A DNA stretch of 64,000 nt from Streptomyces sp. NBC_00569. GTDB lineage: Bacteria; Actinomycetota; Actinomycetes; Streptomycetales; Streptomycetaceae. The position numbers and the translations under genes are program-made. Below the pieces are notes generated by a model. That model saw only the letters and a program-made list of their open reading frames with translations. It was not told the DNA's origin and searched no databases. The stretch lies in NCBI RefSeq assembly GCF_036345255.1, contig NZ_CP107783.1:930001-994000 (forward strand). Direction: 5' to 3'. Shown here one piece after another: positions 47,119 to 57,123 of this stretch. The first letter of the stretch is position 1. Each line of letters opens with the position of its first letter.

Positions 47119-48666
47119 CTATGTGAAGTCGGCCCGCAGCTCGCGCTTGAGGACCTTGCCGTTGGGGTTGCGGGGCAGCGCCTCGACGACGTGCACGCGG
47201 TGGGGTTTCTTGTACGAGGCGATGCGCTCGCGCGTGAAGTCGATGAGCTCCTGCTCGCCGGGGGCGTCGGCGCCGCGGCGCAGGACGACGACGGCGGTGA
47301 CGGCCTCGCCCCACTTCTCGTGCGGGATGCCGACGACCGCGACCTCGGAGACCGCGGGGTGCTCCGCGAGCGCGGACTCGACCTCGGCCGGATAGACGTT
47401 CTCGCCACCGCTGACGATCATGTCCTTGATCCGGTCGGTGATGAACAGATAGCCGTCCTCGTCGAGGTAGCCGCCGTCACCGGTGCACAGCAGGCCGTCG
47501 GAGTCGTAGAGGGCTTCGGTCTCCTCGGGGCGGTTCCAGTAGCCGGGGGTGTTGTGGCGGGAGCGGATGCGGATCTCGCCGACGGTGCCCGCCGGGACGG
47601 GCTTCCCGGTCGTGGTGTCGGCGATGACGACGTCGACGCCGCGCCGCGGCCGGCCCACGGACTGGAGCAGGTGACGCTTCGGCCCATCGGCCTCGTGGTC
47701 CTCGGGCGGCAGCTGGGTCACCGTGCCGCCGCCCTCGGTGAGCCCGTACTTGCCCATGAAGTGGCAGGCGAAGAGGGCCATCGAGCGGCGCAGGAGCGCG
47801 GGCGTGATGGGGGCGGATCCGTAGGTGATGAGCGTGAGGCGGGAGAAGTCGCGCCGCTCGATGCCGGGGAGCTCCGTGAGCATGTGGAGCACCGAGGGGA
47901 CGAGGAAGGCGTGGGTGACGCCCTCGCGCTCGATGGCCTCGGCCGCCGTGTCCGGCGTGAAGTCGGGGAACATCAGGCTGTTGGCGCCGGCGGTGAGGGC
48001 CACGCGCAGCCAGCCGAGGCCACCGATGTGGAACATCGGCAGGGCGTTGAGCGCCACCGACCCGGCCTGCCAGAGGTACTCCTCCAGCTCGGTCGTGTCG
48101 GCGTAGAAGTTGCCGTGGGTGAGCAGGACGCCCTTGGGCCGTCCCGTGGTGCCCGAGGTGTAGATCTGCAGGAACACCTCGTCCGCGTCGGCCGCCGTGC
48201 CGCGGCCCGGGTCGTCGTCGGGGTGGGCGGCGAGCCAGGTCTCGTACGCGGGTACGTCCGGGTCCGTGGAGGCGCCGATGACGACGAGGCGCAGGCCGGG
48301 TACGGCCGCGCGGACGGCGTCGGCCGCGGCGCTGAACTCGGGTTCGACGAGCAGGACGCGCAGCTCGGCGTCCCGGGCGACGGCGGTCAACTCTGGTGTG
48401 GCGAGGCGCCAGTTGAGCGGCACGGCGACCAGGCCTGCCTTGGCGGCTCCGACCAGGATCTCGCCCGCCGCGTTGCGGGTGCGGGCGAGGAAGCCGATCC
48501 GGGATCCGGCGTCGGCGTCGACCTCGGCGAGGAGCGCGCGGGCGATCCGGTTGCTGCGGGTGTCGAGGTCGGCGTAGCGGACGGTGCTGCCGTCGCACGT
48601 GAGCGCGGCGGAGGTGCCGCGCTCACGTGCGTGCAGGCGGATGGCGTCGGGCAGGTGCAGGCCCAT
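47119..48666 (-). CDS. Acyl-CoA synthetase (FadD-type, AMP-binding)
   Basis: A 515-aa ligase that makes an acyl-CoA from the free acid. Key motifs: IYTSGTTGRPKGVLLTHGN, YGLTEGGGTVTQLP, LLCTGDGGYLDEDGY, then RIKDMIVSGGENVYPAEVE and NPNGKVLKRELR with the catalytic lysine. The start is taken at the ATG at 48666, with GGAGGG 10 nt upstream; two further upstream in-frame starts exist. It lies 22 bp before the crotonase. It is a different paralogue from the ligase at 39806. Confidence 0.93.
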   Translation of the reverse strand: MGLHLPDAIRLHARERGTSAALTCDGSTVRYADLDTRSNRIARALLAEVDADAGSRIGFLARTRNAAGEILVGAAKAGLVAVPLNWRLATPELTAVARDAELRVLLVEPEFSAAADAVRAAVPGLRLVVIGASTDPDVPAYETWLAAHPDDDPGRGTAADADEVFLQIYTSGTTGRPKGVLLTHGNFYADTTELEEYLWQAGSVALNALPMFHIGGLGWLRVALTAGANSLMFPDFTPDTAAEAIEREGVTHAFLVPSVLHMLTELPGIERRDFSRLTLITYGSAPITPALLRRSMALFACHFMGKYGLTEGGGTVTQLPPEDHEADGPKRHLLQSVGRPRRGVDVVIADTTTGKPVPAGTVGEIRIRSRHNTPGYWNRPEETEALYDSDGLLCTGDGGYLDEDGYLFITDRIKDMIVSGGENVYPAEVESALAEHPAVSEVAVVGIPHEKWGEAVTAVVVLRRGADAPGEQELIDFTRERIASYKKPHRVHVVEALPRNPNGKVLKRELRADFT

Positions 48667-48736
48667 GAGAGGGAGTCCCTCCATCGTCGTCGGCAGTGGG
48701 TGGGGCAAGTGCCCGGCGCTGGCGGGGCGGTGGCCG

Positions 48737-49504
48737 TCAGCCCTTCGGGCCGCCCGCGACGTACATGACCTGGCCGGAGACGAAGCCGGCCTCCTCGCGG
48801 GCGAAGAAGGAGACCGCCTGGGCGATGTCCTCGGGAGCGCCGACCCGGCGGACCGGGATGCTCGCGGCGTAGCGGGTGGTGAACTCCTCGAAGGTGATGC
48901 CCATCCGCTCGGCGGTCGCCGCGGTCATCTCGGTGGCGATGAAGCCGGGCGCCACGCAGTTGGAGGTGATGCCGAACGGACCGAGCTCGATCGCCAGGGT
49001 CTTGGTGAGAGCCTGCAGACCGGCCTTGGCGGAGGAGTAGTTGGACTGCCCCCGGTTGCCGAGCGCGGCGGCGGAGGACATGTTGACGATCCGTCCCCAC
49101 TGGGCGTCGACCATGTACGTCTGGCAGGCCTTGGCCATCAGGAAGGCGCCGCGCAGGTGGACGCCGATGACGGAGTCGAACTCCTGCGGGGTCATCTTGA
49201 AGATGAGGTTGTCGCGGATGATGCCGGCGTTGTTCACCAGCACGGCGGGCGCGCCGAGTTCGGCGGCGACCTGGGCCACTCCGGCCCCGACCTGTTCGGG
49301 GTCCGAGACGTCGCAGCCGACGGCGAGGGCGCGGCCGCCCTCCTTCTCGATGGTCTCGACGGTCTGGGCGCCCGCGGCCTCGTCGAGGTCGAAGACGGCG
49401 ACGGCGAAGCCGTCACGGGCGAGGCGGGCAGCGGTCGTGGCGCCGATGCCCCGGGCGGCGCCGGTGACGACGGCGACCTTCTGGGCGGGGGTGGTTTCGG
49501 ACAC
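48737..49504 (-). CDS. Short-chain dehydrogenase/reductase (FabG-like)
   Basis: A 255-aa SDR, probably a 3-hydroxyacyl-CoA dehydrogenase or 3-oxoacyl reductase. TGAARGIG is the nucleotide loop, NNAG follows, and the catalytic set is Ser in VNMSSAAALG with YSSAKAG (Tyr and Lys). The start is the GTG at 49504 with AGGGAG upstream rather than the longer frame. It is paired with another SDR just upstream, as commonly seen in beta-oxidation of branched chains. Confidence 0.9.
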   Translation of the reverse strand: MSETTPAQKVAVVTGAARGIGATTAARLARDGFAVAVFDLDEAAGAQTVETIEKEGGRALAVGCDVSDPEQVGAGVAQVAAELGAPAVLVNNAGIIRDNLIFKMTPQEFDSVIGVHLRGAFLMAKACQTYMVDAQWGRIVNMSSAAALGNRGQSNYSSAKAGLQALTKTLAIELGPFGITSNCVAPGFIATEMTAATAERMGITFEEFTTRYAASIPVRRVGAPEDIAQAVSFFAREEAGFVSGQVMYVAGGPKG

Positions 49505-49540
49505 GGGTACTCCCTGTGGCAAGAGGCGTGGGCGGACGGT

Positions 49541-50305
<765 letters not shown>

Positions 50306-50384
50306 GGTGAGGATTCCGTTCCTGGTGACTGGGTCGATCAGGTGCCGTGGGGCTCAGCGGTCAGGAGACCGATGGCCTTGCGGC

Positions 50385-51542
50385 TCAGAGGCCGATGGAC
50401 TTGGCGATGATGGTCTTCATGACCTCGCTGGTCCCGCCGTAGATCCGCATGACGCGGGTGTCGGCGTACAGGCGGGCGATCGGGTACTCGAGCATGTAGC
50501 CGTAACCGCCGTGCAGCTGGAGGCACTTGTCGATGACGCGGCTCGCGGTCTCGGTGCACAGGAGCTTGGCCATGGCCGCGTAGTCCGCGGACAGTTCGCC
50601 CCGCGCGTCGCGCTCCAGGGCCTCGTACGCCATGAGCCGGGCGGCCTCGACCTCGGTGGCGCACTCGGCGAGGACGAACTTGGTGTTCTGGAAGGACGCG
50701 ACGGACTTGCCGAAGACCGTGCGGTCCTGGGTGTACTCCTTGGCGAACCGCACGGCGGCCGCGGCCGCGGCCGCGGCCTGGACGGCGATGACGAGGCGCT
50801 CCCGGGCCAGGTTGCGGCCCAGGTGGAAGAAGCCGTCTCCCTCCTCGCCGAGGAGGTTCCCGACCGGGACCTTGACGTCGGTGAAGGACAGTTCGGCGGT
50901 GTCGGAGGCGTGCAGGCCGATCTTGTCGAGGCTGCGCCCGACCGCGTAGCCCTCGCTCGTGGTGTCCACGACGAGGATGGACAGGCCCTTGCGGCGGTTG
51001 TCGGCGAGGGCGGGCGAGGTGCGGCACACCACGAGGACCAGGTCGCACTGGGTGCCGCCGGTGATGAACGTCTTGGCGCCGTTGAGGACGTAGTGCGTGC
51101 CGTCCTCGGACAGGACCGCCTTCGTCTGGATGCCGGCCAGGTCCGAGCCGGTGCCGGGCTCGGTCATCGCGATGGAGAGCATGATGTCGCCGGACACGCA
51201 GCCGGGGACCCAGCGCCGCTTCTGCTCCTCGGTCCCGAAGTGCAGGAGGTACGGCAGGATGATGTTGGCGTGCGTCATGGCGGTGCCGACGGTGGCCCCG
51301 GCGCGGGCGACCTCCTCCGCGAACACGGCTCCGAAGTGGTGGCCGGTCTCGGCGCCGCCGCCGTACTCCTCGGGGACCTCGATACCGAGGATGCCGAGTT
51401 CGCCGAGCTTGCGGTAGAAGTCGCGCGAGACGGCCTTGGCGGCCACCCAGTCCTGCAGGTGCGGAACCGCTTCCTTGGCGAGGAAGTCCCGGACGACCTG
51501 TCGAAACGCCTCGTGCTCCTCGTTGAATACCGTGCGCGGCAT
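50385..51542 (-). CDS. Acyl-CoA dehydrogenase (IVD/LCAD-like), operon leader
   Basis: A 385-aa flavoprotein with SIAMTEPGTGSDLAGIQTK, NLARERLVIAV (helix-G glutamate), LQLHGGYGYMLEYPIARLY and IYGGTSEVMKTIIAK. It is a close relative of the enzymes at 35557 and 54266. The ATG at 51542 has GAGAGAGG upstream. Its promoter reads TTGACA-17-GAAAGT with a GTTA-N8-TCAC operator directly downstream. It leads a nine-gene minus-strand operon that ends with the alkyl sulfatase, and it is divergent from thiolase copy 2. Confidence 0.95.
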   Translation of the reverse strand: MPRTVFNEEHEAFRQVVRDFLAKEAVPHLQDWVAAKAVSRDFYRKLGELGILGIEVPEEYGGGAETGHHFGAVFAEEVARAGATVGTAMTHANIILPYLLHFGTEEQKRRWVPGCVSGDIMLSIAMTEPGTGSDLAGIQTKAVLSEDGTHYVLNGAKTFITGGTQCDLVLVVCRTSPALADNRRKGLSILVVDTTSEGYAVGRSLDKIGLHASDTAELSFTDVKVPVGNLLGEEGDGFFHLGRNLARERLVIAVQAAAAAAAAVRFAKEYTQDRTVFGKSVASFQNTKFVLAECATEVEAARLMAYEALERDARGELSADYAAMAKLLCTETASRVIDKCLQLHGGYGYMLEYPIARLYADTRVMRIYGGTSEVMKTIIAKSIGL

Positions 51543-51565
51543 GACTGCCTCTCTCTTGATCGCGG

Positions 51566-51608
51566 GTTAGCCAGTTTTCACTTTCACTCCCGTTTCCACA
51601 GCTGTCAA
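51566..51608 (-). promoter_or_regulatory. Promoter and operator of the 51542-42279 operon
   Basis: Minus-strand TTGACA (51603-51608) and GAAAGT (51580-51585) are 17 bp apart. The dyad half-sites GTTA...TCAC (51566-51581) overlap the -10 and start region. The same promoter, with the same spacing and shared CCCGTTT and ACTTTC blocks, recurs at 58331-58373. Confidence 0.7.
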
Positions 51609-51633
51609 GGCGTTCGCGACGCGAAAGATACCC

Positions 51634-51662
51634 TAGACACCGAGGTTAGCTTGGAATAACTT
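51634..51662 (+). promoter_or_regulatory. Promoter and GTTA-N8-TAAC operator of thiolase copy 2
   Basis: TAGACA (51634-51639) and TAACTT (51657-51662) are 17 bp apart. GTTAGCTTGGAATAAC (51645-51660) overlaps spacer and -10, exactly as at 35485-35513. The leader would be about 50 nt. Confidence 0.7.
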
Positions 51663-51720
51663 ATTGATCAGTCGCGCCTGTCCGCGACCGCGCCCCTCAC
51701 CCCTCTTCCAGGAGCAGCCC

Positions 51721-52896
51721 ATGCGTGACGCAGTGATCGTCGATGCCGTACGGACCCCGGTCGGCAAGCGCGGCGGTTCCCTCTCCGGCATCCACGCGGT
51801 CGACCTGTCCGCCCATGTCCTGACGGCCCTGGCCGAGCGCAACGGCCTCGACCCCGCCACCGTCGACGACGTCGTCTGGGGGACGGTCTCCCAGGTCGGC
51901 GAGCAGGCCGGCGTCGTCGGCAGGTTCGCCGCGCTCGCCGCCGGCTGGCCCGAGTCGGTGCCCGGCGTCTCCGTCTCGCGCGCCTGCGGCTCGTCCCAGC
52001 AGTCCGTGCACTTCGCGGCGGGCCTGGTCACCGCCGGTCAGTACGACATCGCCGTCGCGGGCGGCGTGGAGTCGATGAGCCGCGTGCCCATGGGATCGGC
52101 CCGCAGCGTCCCGGCGGCCGGCAAGGCATACGGCCCGCTGGTCCTCAACCGCTACTTCCCGGACGGCGACGGCGAGTTCGACCAGGGCGTCGGCGCCGAG
52201 CTGATCGCCGAGCAGTACGGCTTCACACGCGCCCAGCTCGACCAGCACGCCCTGGAGTCGCACGAGCGCGCCGCCCGCGCCATCGACGAGGGCCGCTTCA
52301 CCGCGCAGATCACACCCGTCACGGTCACCGCCGAGGACGGCACCACGCACGTCTTCGACACTGACGAGGGCGTGCGCCGAGGCTCCACGCTGGAGAAGCT
52401 CGCCGGACTCAAGACGCCGTTCAAGGCGGACGGTGTGGTCAGCGCGGGCAACTCCTCGCAGATCTCGGACGGCGCGGCCGCGCTCCTCATCACCACGAGC
52501 GAGATCGCGCGGCAGAACGGCTGGACCCCGATCGCCCGCGTCCACACCGCGGTCCTCGCGGGCGCCGACCCGGTCACCATGGCCCTCGGCCCCGCCCCGG
52601 CCACCGCCAAGGCCCTCAAGCGCTCCGGCCTGTCCATCGGCGACATCGGCGCGTTCGAGATCAACGAGGCGTTCGCCCCGGTCACCCTCGCCTGGCTGCG
52701 CGAGACCGGCGCCGACTACACGCTGATGAACCCGCTCGGCGGTGCCATGGCCATCGGCCACCCGCTCGGCGGCTCCGGCGCCCGCCTGATGACGACGCTG
52801 GTCCACCACATGCGCGACAACAACATCCGCTACGGTCTCCAGGCGATGTGCGAGGCGGGCGGCATGGCCAACGCGACGATCCTCGAACTGCTCTGA
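51721..52896 (+). CDS. Thiolase (acetyl-CoA acyltransferase), copy 2
   Basis: This 391-aa thiolase has nucleophile Cys89 in SRACGSSQQ, the NEAFAPV segment, GHPLGGSGAR and a second cysteine in MCEAGGMAN. It shares its first 22 residues and most later blocks with copy 1 at 36770. It starts at the ATG at 51721 and is transcribed alone from its own operator-bearing promoter to the terminator at 52919. It probably performs the final thiolysis for the divergent operon. Confidence 0.95.
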   Translation: MRDAVIVDAVRTPVGKRGGSLSGIHAVDLSAHVLTALAERNGLDPATVDDVVWGTVSQVGEQAGVVGRFAALAAGWPESVPGVSVSRACGSSQQSVHFAAGLVTAGQYDIAVAGGVESMSRVPMGSARSVPAAGKAYGPLVLNRYFPDGDGEFDQGVGAELIAEQYGFTRAQLDQHALESHERAARAIDEGRFTAQITPVTVTAEDGTTHVFDTDEGVRRGSTLEKLAGLKTPFKADGVVSAGNSSQISDGAAALLITTSEIARQNGWTPIARVHTAVLAGADPVTMALGPAPATAKALKRSGLSIGDIGAFEINEAFAPVTLAWLRETGADYTLMNPLGGAMAIGHPLGGSGARLMTTLVHHMRDNNIRYGLQAMCEAGGMANATILELL

Positions 52897-52918
52897 CTTG
52901 TAGGGGAGTTCACACCAC

Positions 52919-52957
52919 AACAGAAGGGGGCCGCCCGCGGGTGGCCCCCTTCTGTTT
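52919..52957 (+). terminator. Terminator hairpin after thiolase copy 2
   Basis: AACAGAAGGGGGCC (52919-52932) pairs with GGCCCCCTTCTGTT (52943-52956), a 14-bp stem with a 10-nt loop and a trailing T. It lies between convergent stops and may serve both directions. Confidence 0.88.
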
Positions 52958-52971
52958 CCGGCGTCTTGGCG

Positions 52972-54120
52972 TCAGCTCTTCGGAGCGAGCGCGTCGACCG
53001 CGGACGCGTCCAGGCCCACCTCCTCCAGGACTTCGCGCGTGTGCGCGCCCACCAGCGGCGCGGGGCTCGGGGTGGCGGCCGGGGTGCCCTGGAAGCGCGG
53101 GGCGGGCGCCGGCTGGAGCAGACCGTTCTCGGTGTAGTACGTGCCGCGCGCCACGTTGTGCGGGTGGGTCGCCGCCTCGGTCAGTCCGTACACCGGGGTG
53201 ACGCAGGACTGGGTGCCGTCGAAGGCCGCGGTCCACTCCGCGCGGGTACGTCCCGCGAAGATCTCCGCGAGCCGCTCCCCCATTGCGGGCCAGGCGTCGC
53301 GGTCGTGCTGCTTGGCGAACAGCGGGTCGTCTGTCAGGCCGAGCACTTCGCGGAGCACGCCGTAGAACTGCGGCTCGACGCTGCCAACGGCCATGTGGCC
53401 GCCGTCGGAGGTGCGGTAGGTCCGGTAGAAGGGAGCGCCGCCGTCGAAAAGGTTGACGCCGCGCGCGTCCTCCCAGCGACCCACCGCCAACAGGCCGTGG
53501 ATCAAGGCGAGTTGGACGGCCGTACCGTCGGTCATGGCGGCGTCGACGACCTGGCCCTCACCGGTGCGGGCGGCGCTGACCAGGGCGGTGGTGATGCCCA
53601 GGGCGAGCAGCATGCCGCCGCCGCCCATGTCGCCGAAGAGGTTGAGCGGGACGGGCGGGTTCTCGTCGGCGGCGCCGAGTGCGCCCAACGCCCCTGCTAC
53701 GGCGATGTAGTTGATGTCGTGTCCGGGCGCCTGGGCGAGCGGCCCGCCCTGGCCCCAGCCGGTCATCCGGCCGTAGACGAGCTTCGGGTTGCGGGCGCGG
53801 CACACCTCGGGGCCGAGGCCCAGGCGCTCGGCGACGCCGGGCCGGAAGCCCTCGATCAGCGCGTCGGCGGTGTCGACGATGGCGAGGACGGCCTCGACGC
53901 TCGCCGAGTCCTTCAGGTCGAGGGTGACCGAGCGGCGGCCGCGGTGCAGGATCGGGTGCTTGGAGGCGGTGCCGGCCTCGGCGGGGCGGTCGATGCGGAT
54001 GACCTCGGCGCCCTGGTCGGCGAGGAGCATGCCGGCGAAGGGGCCTGGGCCGATGCCGCCGAGCTCGACGACGCGGATGCCGGCCAGCGGGCCGGCGGGG
54101 GTGGACGGTGCGGTGCTCAC
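52972..54120 (-). CDS. CaiB/BaiF-family CoA-transferase / alpha-methylacyl-CoA racemase
   Basis: A 382-aa type III CoA-transferase family protein. It begins GPLAGIRVVELGGIGPGPFA and has the racemase residues His in PGHDINYIA and Asp in LFGDMGGGGM, the pair used by alpha-methylacyl-CoA racemase. That activity epimerises 2-methyl branched acyl-CoAs so that stereospecific dehydrogenases can act, and is expected in isoprenoid or steroid side-chain degradation. Formyl- or other CoA transfer is the alternative. The start is a GTG at 54120. It is the last gene of the 58311-52972 operon. Confidence 0.9.
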   Translation of the reverse strand: MSTAPSTPAGPLAGIRVVELGGIGPGPFAGMLLADQGAEVIRIDRPAEAGTASKHPILHRGRRSVTLDLKDSASVEAVLAIVDTADALIEGFRPGVAERLGLGPEVCRARNPKLVYGRMTGWGQGGPLAQAPGHDINYIAVAGALGALGAADENPPVPLNLFGDMGGGGMLLALGITTALVSAARTGEGQVVDAAMTDGTAVQLALIHGLLAVGRWEDARGVNLFDGGAPFYRTYRTSDGGHMAVGSVEPQFYGVLREVLGLTDDPLFAKQHDRDAWPAMGERLAEIFAGRTRAEWTAAFDGTQSCVTPVYGLTEAATHPHNVARGTYYTENGLLQPAPAPRFQGTPAATPSPAPLVGAHTREVLEEVGLDASAVDALAPKS

Positions 54121-54265
54121 GGGAGTCTCGGCTTTCCGGGCGGCGGGGAAGGGGAGCGGCCACCCTGCCAGGGGTGGGGAAGGGCGGCCGGAGCGCGCCC
54201 GGGCCGGCCCGCCGGGGGTGTCGGGCGGCCGGGCACGTCGGGGGCGTCGGGGGCGAACCCAGTGC

Positions 54266-55423
54266 CTACAGACCCAGGTCCTTCGCGATGATCGTCTTCA
54301 TGACCTCGCTGGTGCCGCCGTAGATGCGGGAGACGCGGGTGTCCGCATAGAGGCGGGCGATGGGGTATTCGAGCATGTAGCCGTAACCGCCGTGCAGCTG
54401 GAGGCACTTGTCGATGACACGCGCGGCGACCTCGGTGCAGAACAGCTTGATCTTGGCGGCGTCGGCGGGCGAGAGTTCGTGCCGGTCGTCGAGTTCGATG
54501 CCCTTGTCGACCATGGCCTGGGCCGCCTCGACCTCGGCGGCGCACTCGGCTAGCACGAACTTGGTGTTCTGGAAGGCGGCGACGGGCTTGCCGAAGACCT
54601 GGCGCTCCTGAACGTACGCCTTGGCGAAGGCGATCGCCGCGGTGGCGGTCGAGACACCGCCGACGCCGATGGACAGGCGCTCGCGGGCCAGGTTCTTGCC
54701 CAGGTAGGAGAAGCCCTTGCCGACCTCGCCGAGGACGTTCTCGACTGGCACCTTGACGTCGGTGAAGGAGAGCTCGGAGGTGTCGGAGGCGCGCAGGCCG
54801 ATCTTGTCGAGCTTGCGGCCGTAGGCGAAGCCCTCGCTGTCGGTCGGCACGACCAGGAGCGTCAGGCCGAAGCGGCGGTCGTCGGCGCTCGGCGCGGAGG
54901 TGCGGGCCACCACGACGCACAGCTCGGAGTTGAGGGCGCCGGTGATGAACGTCTTGGCGCCGTTGAGGACGTAGTGGGTGCCGTCATCGGAGAGCTTCGC
55001 CGTGGTGCGGATGCCCGCGAGGTCGGATCCGGTGCCCGGCTCGGTCATGGCGATGCACAGGGTGATCGCACCACTGGCGATGCCCGGCAGCCAGCGCTTC
55101 TTCTGCTCCTCGTCGGCGATGGAGAGCAGGTACGGCAGCACGATGCCGGTGCTCACCGTGTAGTGGCCGAAGGAGACGGCGGCGCGCGCGCACTCCTCGG
55201 CGATCACGGTCTGGTACTTGTAGCTGGTCTCGCCCGGGCCGTCGTACTCCTCGGGGATGCCGAAGCCCATGACGCCCAACTCGCCGAGCCGGTGGAAGAG
55301 TTCGCGCGGGACGCGGTTGTTCTTCTCCCACTCCTCGTAGTGCGGGGTCACCTCCTTGGCGATGAAGTCCCGGATGACGGACCGGAATGCCTCGTGGTCC
55401 TCGTTGTAGACAGTGCGCTTCAT
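54266..55423 (-). CDS. Acyl-CoA dehydrogenase (IVD/LCAD-like)
   Basis: A 385-aa flavoprotein with CIAMTEPGTGSDLAGIRT, NLARERLSIGVGG (helix-G base), LQLHGGYGYMLEYPIARLY and IYGGTSEVMKTIIAKDLGL. It is the third member of a closely related set in the window. The ATG at 55423 lies 19 bp after the SDR gene. The 145 bp between it and the CoA-transferase is GC-rich with repeated CGGGGG(C/G) runs and no clear terminator. Confidence 0.95.
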   Translation of the reverse strand: MKRTVYNEDHEAFRSVIRDFIAKEVTPHYEEWEKNNRVPRELFHRLGELGVMGFGIPEEYDGPGETSYKYQTVIAEECARAAVSFGHYTVSTGIVLPYLLSIADEEQKKRWLPGIASGAITLCIAMTEPGTGSDLAGIRTTAKLSDDGTHYVLNGAKTFITGALNSELCVVVARTSAPSADDRRFGLTLLVVPTDSEGFAYGRKLDKIGLRASDTSELSFTDVKVPVENVLGEVGKGFSYLGKNLARERLSIGVGGVSTATAAIAFAKAYVQERQVFGKPVAAFQNTKFVLAECAAEVEAAQAMVDKGIELDDRHELSPADAAKIKLFCTEVAARVIDKCLQLHGGYGYMLEYPIARLYADTRVSRIYGGTSEVMKTIIAKDLGL

Positions 55424-55442
55424 GTTCAGTAACTCCTGGGAT

Positions 55443-56246
55443 TCAGCGGGATCCGCCGTCGACGGTCACGACCTGGGCGCTGATGTAGTTGGCCTCCTGC
55501 GTGCACAGAAGGTAGATCGCGCCGGCGGCCTCCGCGGGCGTGCCGGGGCGCCCGAAGGGGTTGGTGCGCGAGACGGCCGCGGCGATCTGCGGGCTGACAC
55601 CGACCTTGATCCTGCGACCCTCGACCTCGACGAACGACTCGTCGTCCGCGGTCGCCTCGGTCATACGGGTCAGGAAGAAGCCGTACGCGACGGCGTTGAC
55701 GTTGACCTTGTAGCGGCCCCACTCCTTGGCCATGGTCTTGGTCAGGCCGATAACGCCGGCCTTGGCGGAGGAGTAGTTGGCCTGGCCCGGGTTGCCGTAC
55801 TGACCGGACACCGACGAGACGTTGACGACCTTGCGGTGGTAGTCGGTCGGGTTGGCCTTGATGTACGGCTGTGCGGCGCGCAGGATCCGGAACGGCGCCT
55901 TGAGGTGCACGTCGAGGATGGCGTCCCACTGCTCGTCCGTCATCTTCTGGATGACGGTGTCCCAGGTGTAGCCGGCGTTGTTGACGATGATGTCGAGGCC
56001 GCCGAACGTGTCGACGGCGGTGTTCACGAAGCGCTCGGCGAAGTCATCCTCGACGACGGAGCCGACACAGGCCACGGCCTTGCCGCCGGCGGCGACGATG
56101 TCGACGACGGTCTCCTCAGCGGGCTCCTTGTCCAGGTCGTTGACGACGACGCTCGCGCCCTCGGAGGCGAGCTTGAGCGCGACCTCGCGGCCGATGCCGC
56201 GGCCCGAGCCGGAGACGACGGCGACCTTGCCGTCCAGGGTTCCCAT
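55443..56246 (-). CDS. Short-chain dehydrogenase (3-hydroxyacyl-CoA dehydrogenase, MFE-2-like)
   Basis: A 267-aa SDR with SGSGRGIGREVALKLA, VVNDLD, NNAGYTWDTVIQKM and the catalytic VNVSSVSG and YSSAKAGVIGLTKTMAKEW. The sequence type resembles the (3R)-hydroxyacyl-CoA dehydrogenase part of peroxisomal multifunctional enzyme 2. Following the MaoC-type hydratase genes, which make (3R)-hydroxyacyl-CoA, this stereochemistry fits. The ATG at 56246 lies in the operon starting at 58311. Confidence 0.92.
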   Translation of the reverse strand: MGTLDGKVAVVSGSGRGIGREVALKLASEGASVVVNDLDKEPAEETVVDIVAAGGKAVACVGSVVEDDFAERFVNTAVDTFGGLDIIVNNAGYTWDTVIQKMTDEQWDAILDVHLKAPFRILRAAQPYIKANPTDYHRKVVNVSSVSGQYGNPGQANYSSAKAGVIGLTKTMAKEWGRYKVNVNAVAYGFFLTRMTEATADDESFVEVEGRRIKVGVSPQIAAAVSRTNPFGRPGTPAEAAGAIYLLCTQEANYISAQVVTVDGGSR

Positions 56247-56272
56247 GATGTTCTACGTCCTTACGGTGTAGG

Positions 56273-56665
56273 TCAGTTGGCGGCGGTGACGACGGCGGAA
56301 CCCTCGAGGGTCACGGTGCCTTCGGGCAGTGTGACGGTGAGGTCCAGGTGCGCGAGGCCGTCCTCGACCCGGGTGACGACGCCCTTGCAGACCGGGGTCG
56401 CGTTGACGGGCGTGATCGCGCAGAACCGCACCGCGAAGGTGCGGATGCGTTCCTGCGGGACCCAGTCGGTGAGCAGCCGGCCCAGGTAGGCCATGGAGAG
56501 CATCCCGTGCGCGAAGACGTCGGGGATGCCGACGGTCGCGCAGGCGTCGGTGTCGATGTGTACGGGGTTGTGGTCGCCCGACGCGCCCGCGTACAGCGCC
56601 AGGGCGGTGCGGGTGATCTTCGGCGCCTGGAGGGTGAGCGAGTCGCCCGTGCTGAGGGTGGTCAT
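56273..56665 (-). CDS. MaoC-type enoyl-CoA hydratase, catalytic subunit
   Basis: A 130-aa hotdog-fold hydratase. The hydratase-2 motif YAGASGDHNPVHID (Asp and His dyad) is intact, followed by DVFAHGMLSMAYLG. At this length it is a single hotdog and needs a partner. Its ATG shares one base with the stop of the 56665 gene (TGATG), so the two are coupled and probably form a heterodimer or heterotetramer, as for ChsH1-ChsH2 or HadAB. Confidence 0.9.
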   Translation of the reverse strand: MTTLSTGDSLTLQAPKITRTALALYAGASGDHNPVHIDTDACATVGIPDVFAHGMLSMAYLGRLLTDWVPQERIRTFAVRFCAITPVNATPVCKGVVTRVEDGLAHLDLTVTLPEGTVTLEGSAVVTAAN

Positions 56666-57120
56666 CACTTGGCCGCCTTCGGGTCGCGCACCACGATGGT
56701 GCCGGTGAGCGTGGCGATGGGCTCGCCGTCGCGGGTCACGTGGGTGTCGCGCACGATGAACTCGAGCGCGCCGCCCTTCTTCGCGTACACGTCCTTGACC
56801 TCGGTCGAGAAGGTCAGGGTGTCGCCCGCGTAGGCCTGCGCGTGGTACGTGAACTGCTGGCCGCCATGGAGCACCGTGCGGACGTCGACGCCGAGGTCTG
56901 TGAGGAACTTTCCGCGGTCGGGGTTGTCCATCTCCAGGCAGAACAGGAAGGTCGGCGGGACCGGCAGATCGCGGTGGCCCGCGGCCTCTGCGGCGGCCAG
57001 GTCGGCGTGGACCGCCTCCGTCTGCCCGGTGGCCTGCGCGAAGAAGCGGAGCCGGCCGCGCTCGGCCCGGGTGGAGAACTCGGGGGTGCGGCTGCCGATG
57101 ATGGCGGGATCGATGGCCAT
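56665..57120 (-). CDS. MaoC-like N-terminal hotdog subunit (FAS1-type dehydratase domain)
   Basis: A 151-aa single hotdog without the catalytic Asp-His dyad (starts AIDPAIIGSRTPEFSTRAER; VPPTFLFCLEM; GGQQFTYHAQAYAGDTL). It matches the structural, non-catalytic half of two-part MaoC hydratases. It is just behind the lipid-transfer thiolase gene (3 bp) and ahead of the catalytic half. There is no DUF35 domain, unlike mycobacterial ChsH2. The pair hydrates a bulky enoyl-CoA to the (3R)-hydroxy product. Confidence 0.88.
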   Translation of the reverse strand: MAIDPAIIGSRTPEFSTRAERGRLRFFAQATGQTEAVHADLAAAEAAGHRDLPVPPTFLFCLEMDNPDRGKFLTDLGVDVRTVLHGGQQFTYHAQAYAGDTLTFSTEVKDVYAKKGGALEFIVRDTHVTRDGEPIATLTGTIVVRDPKAAK

Positions 57121-57123
57121 GGT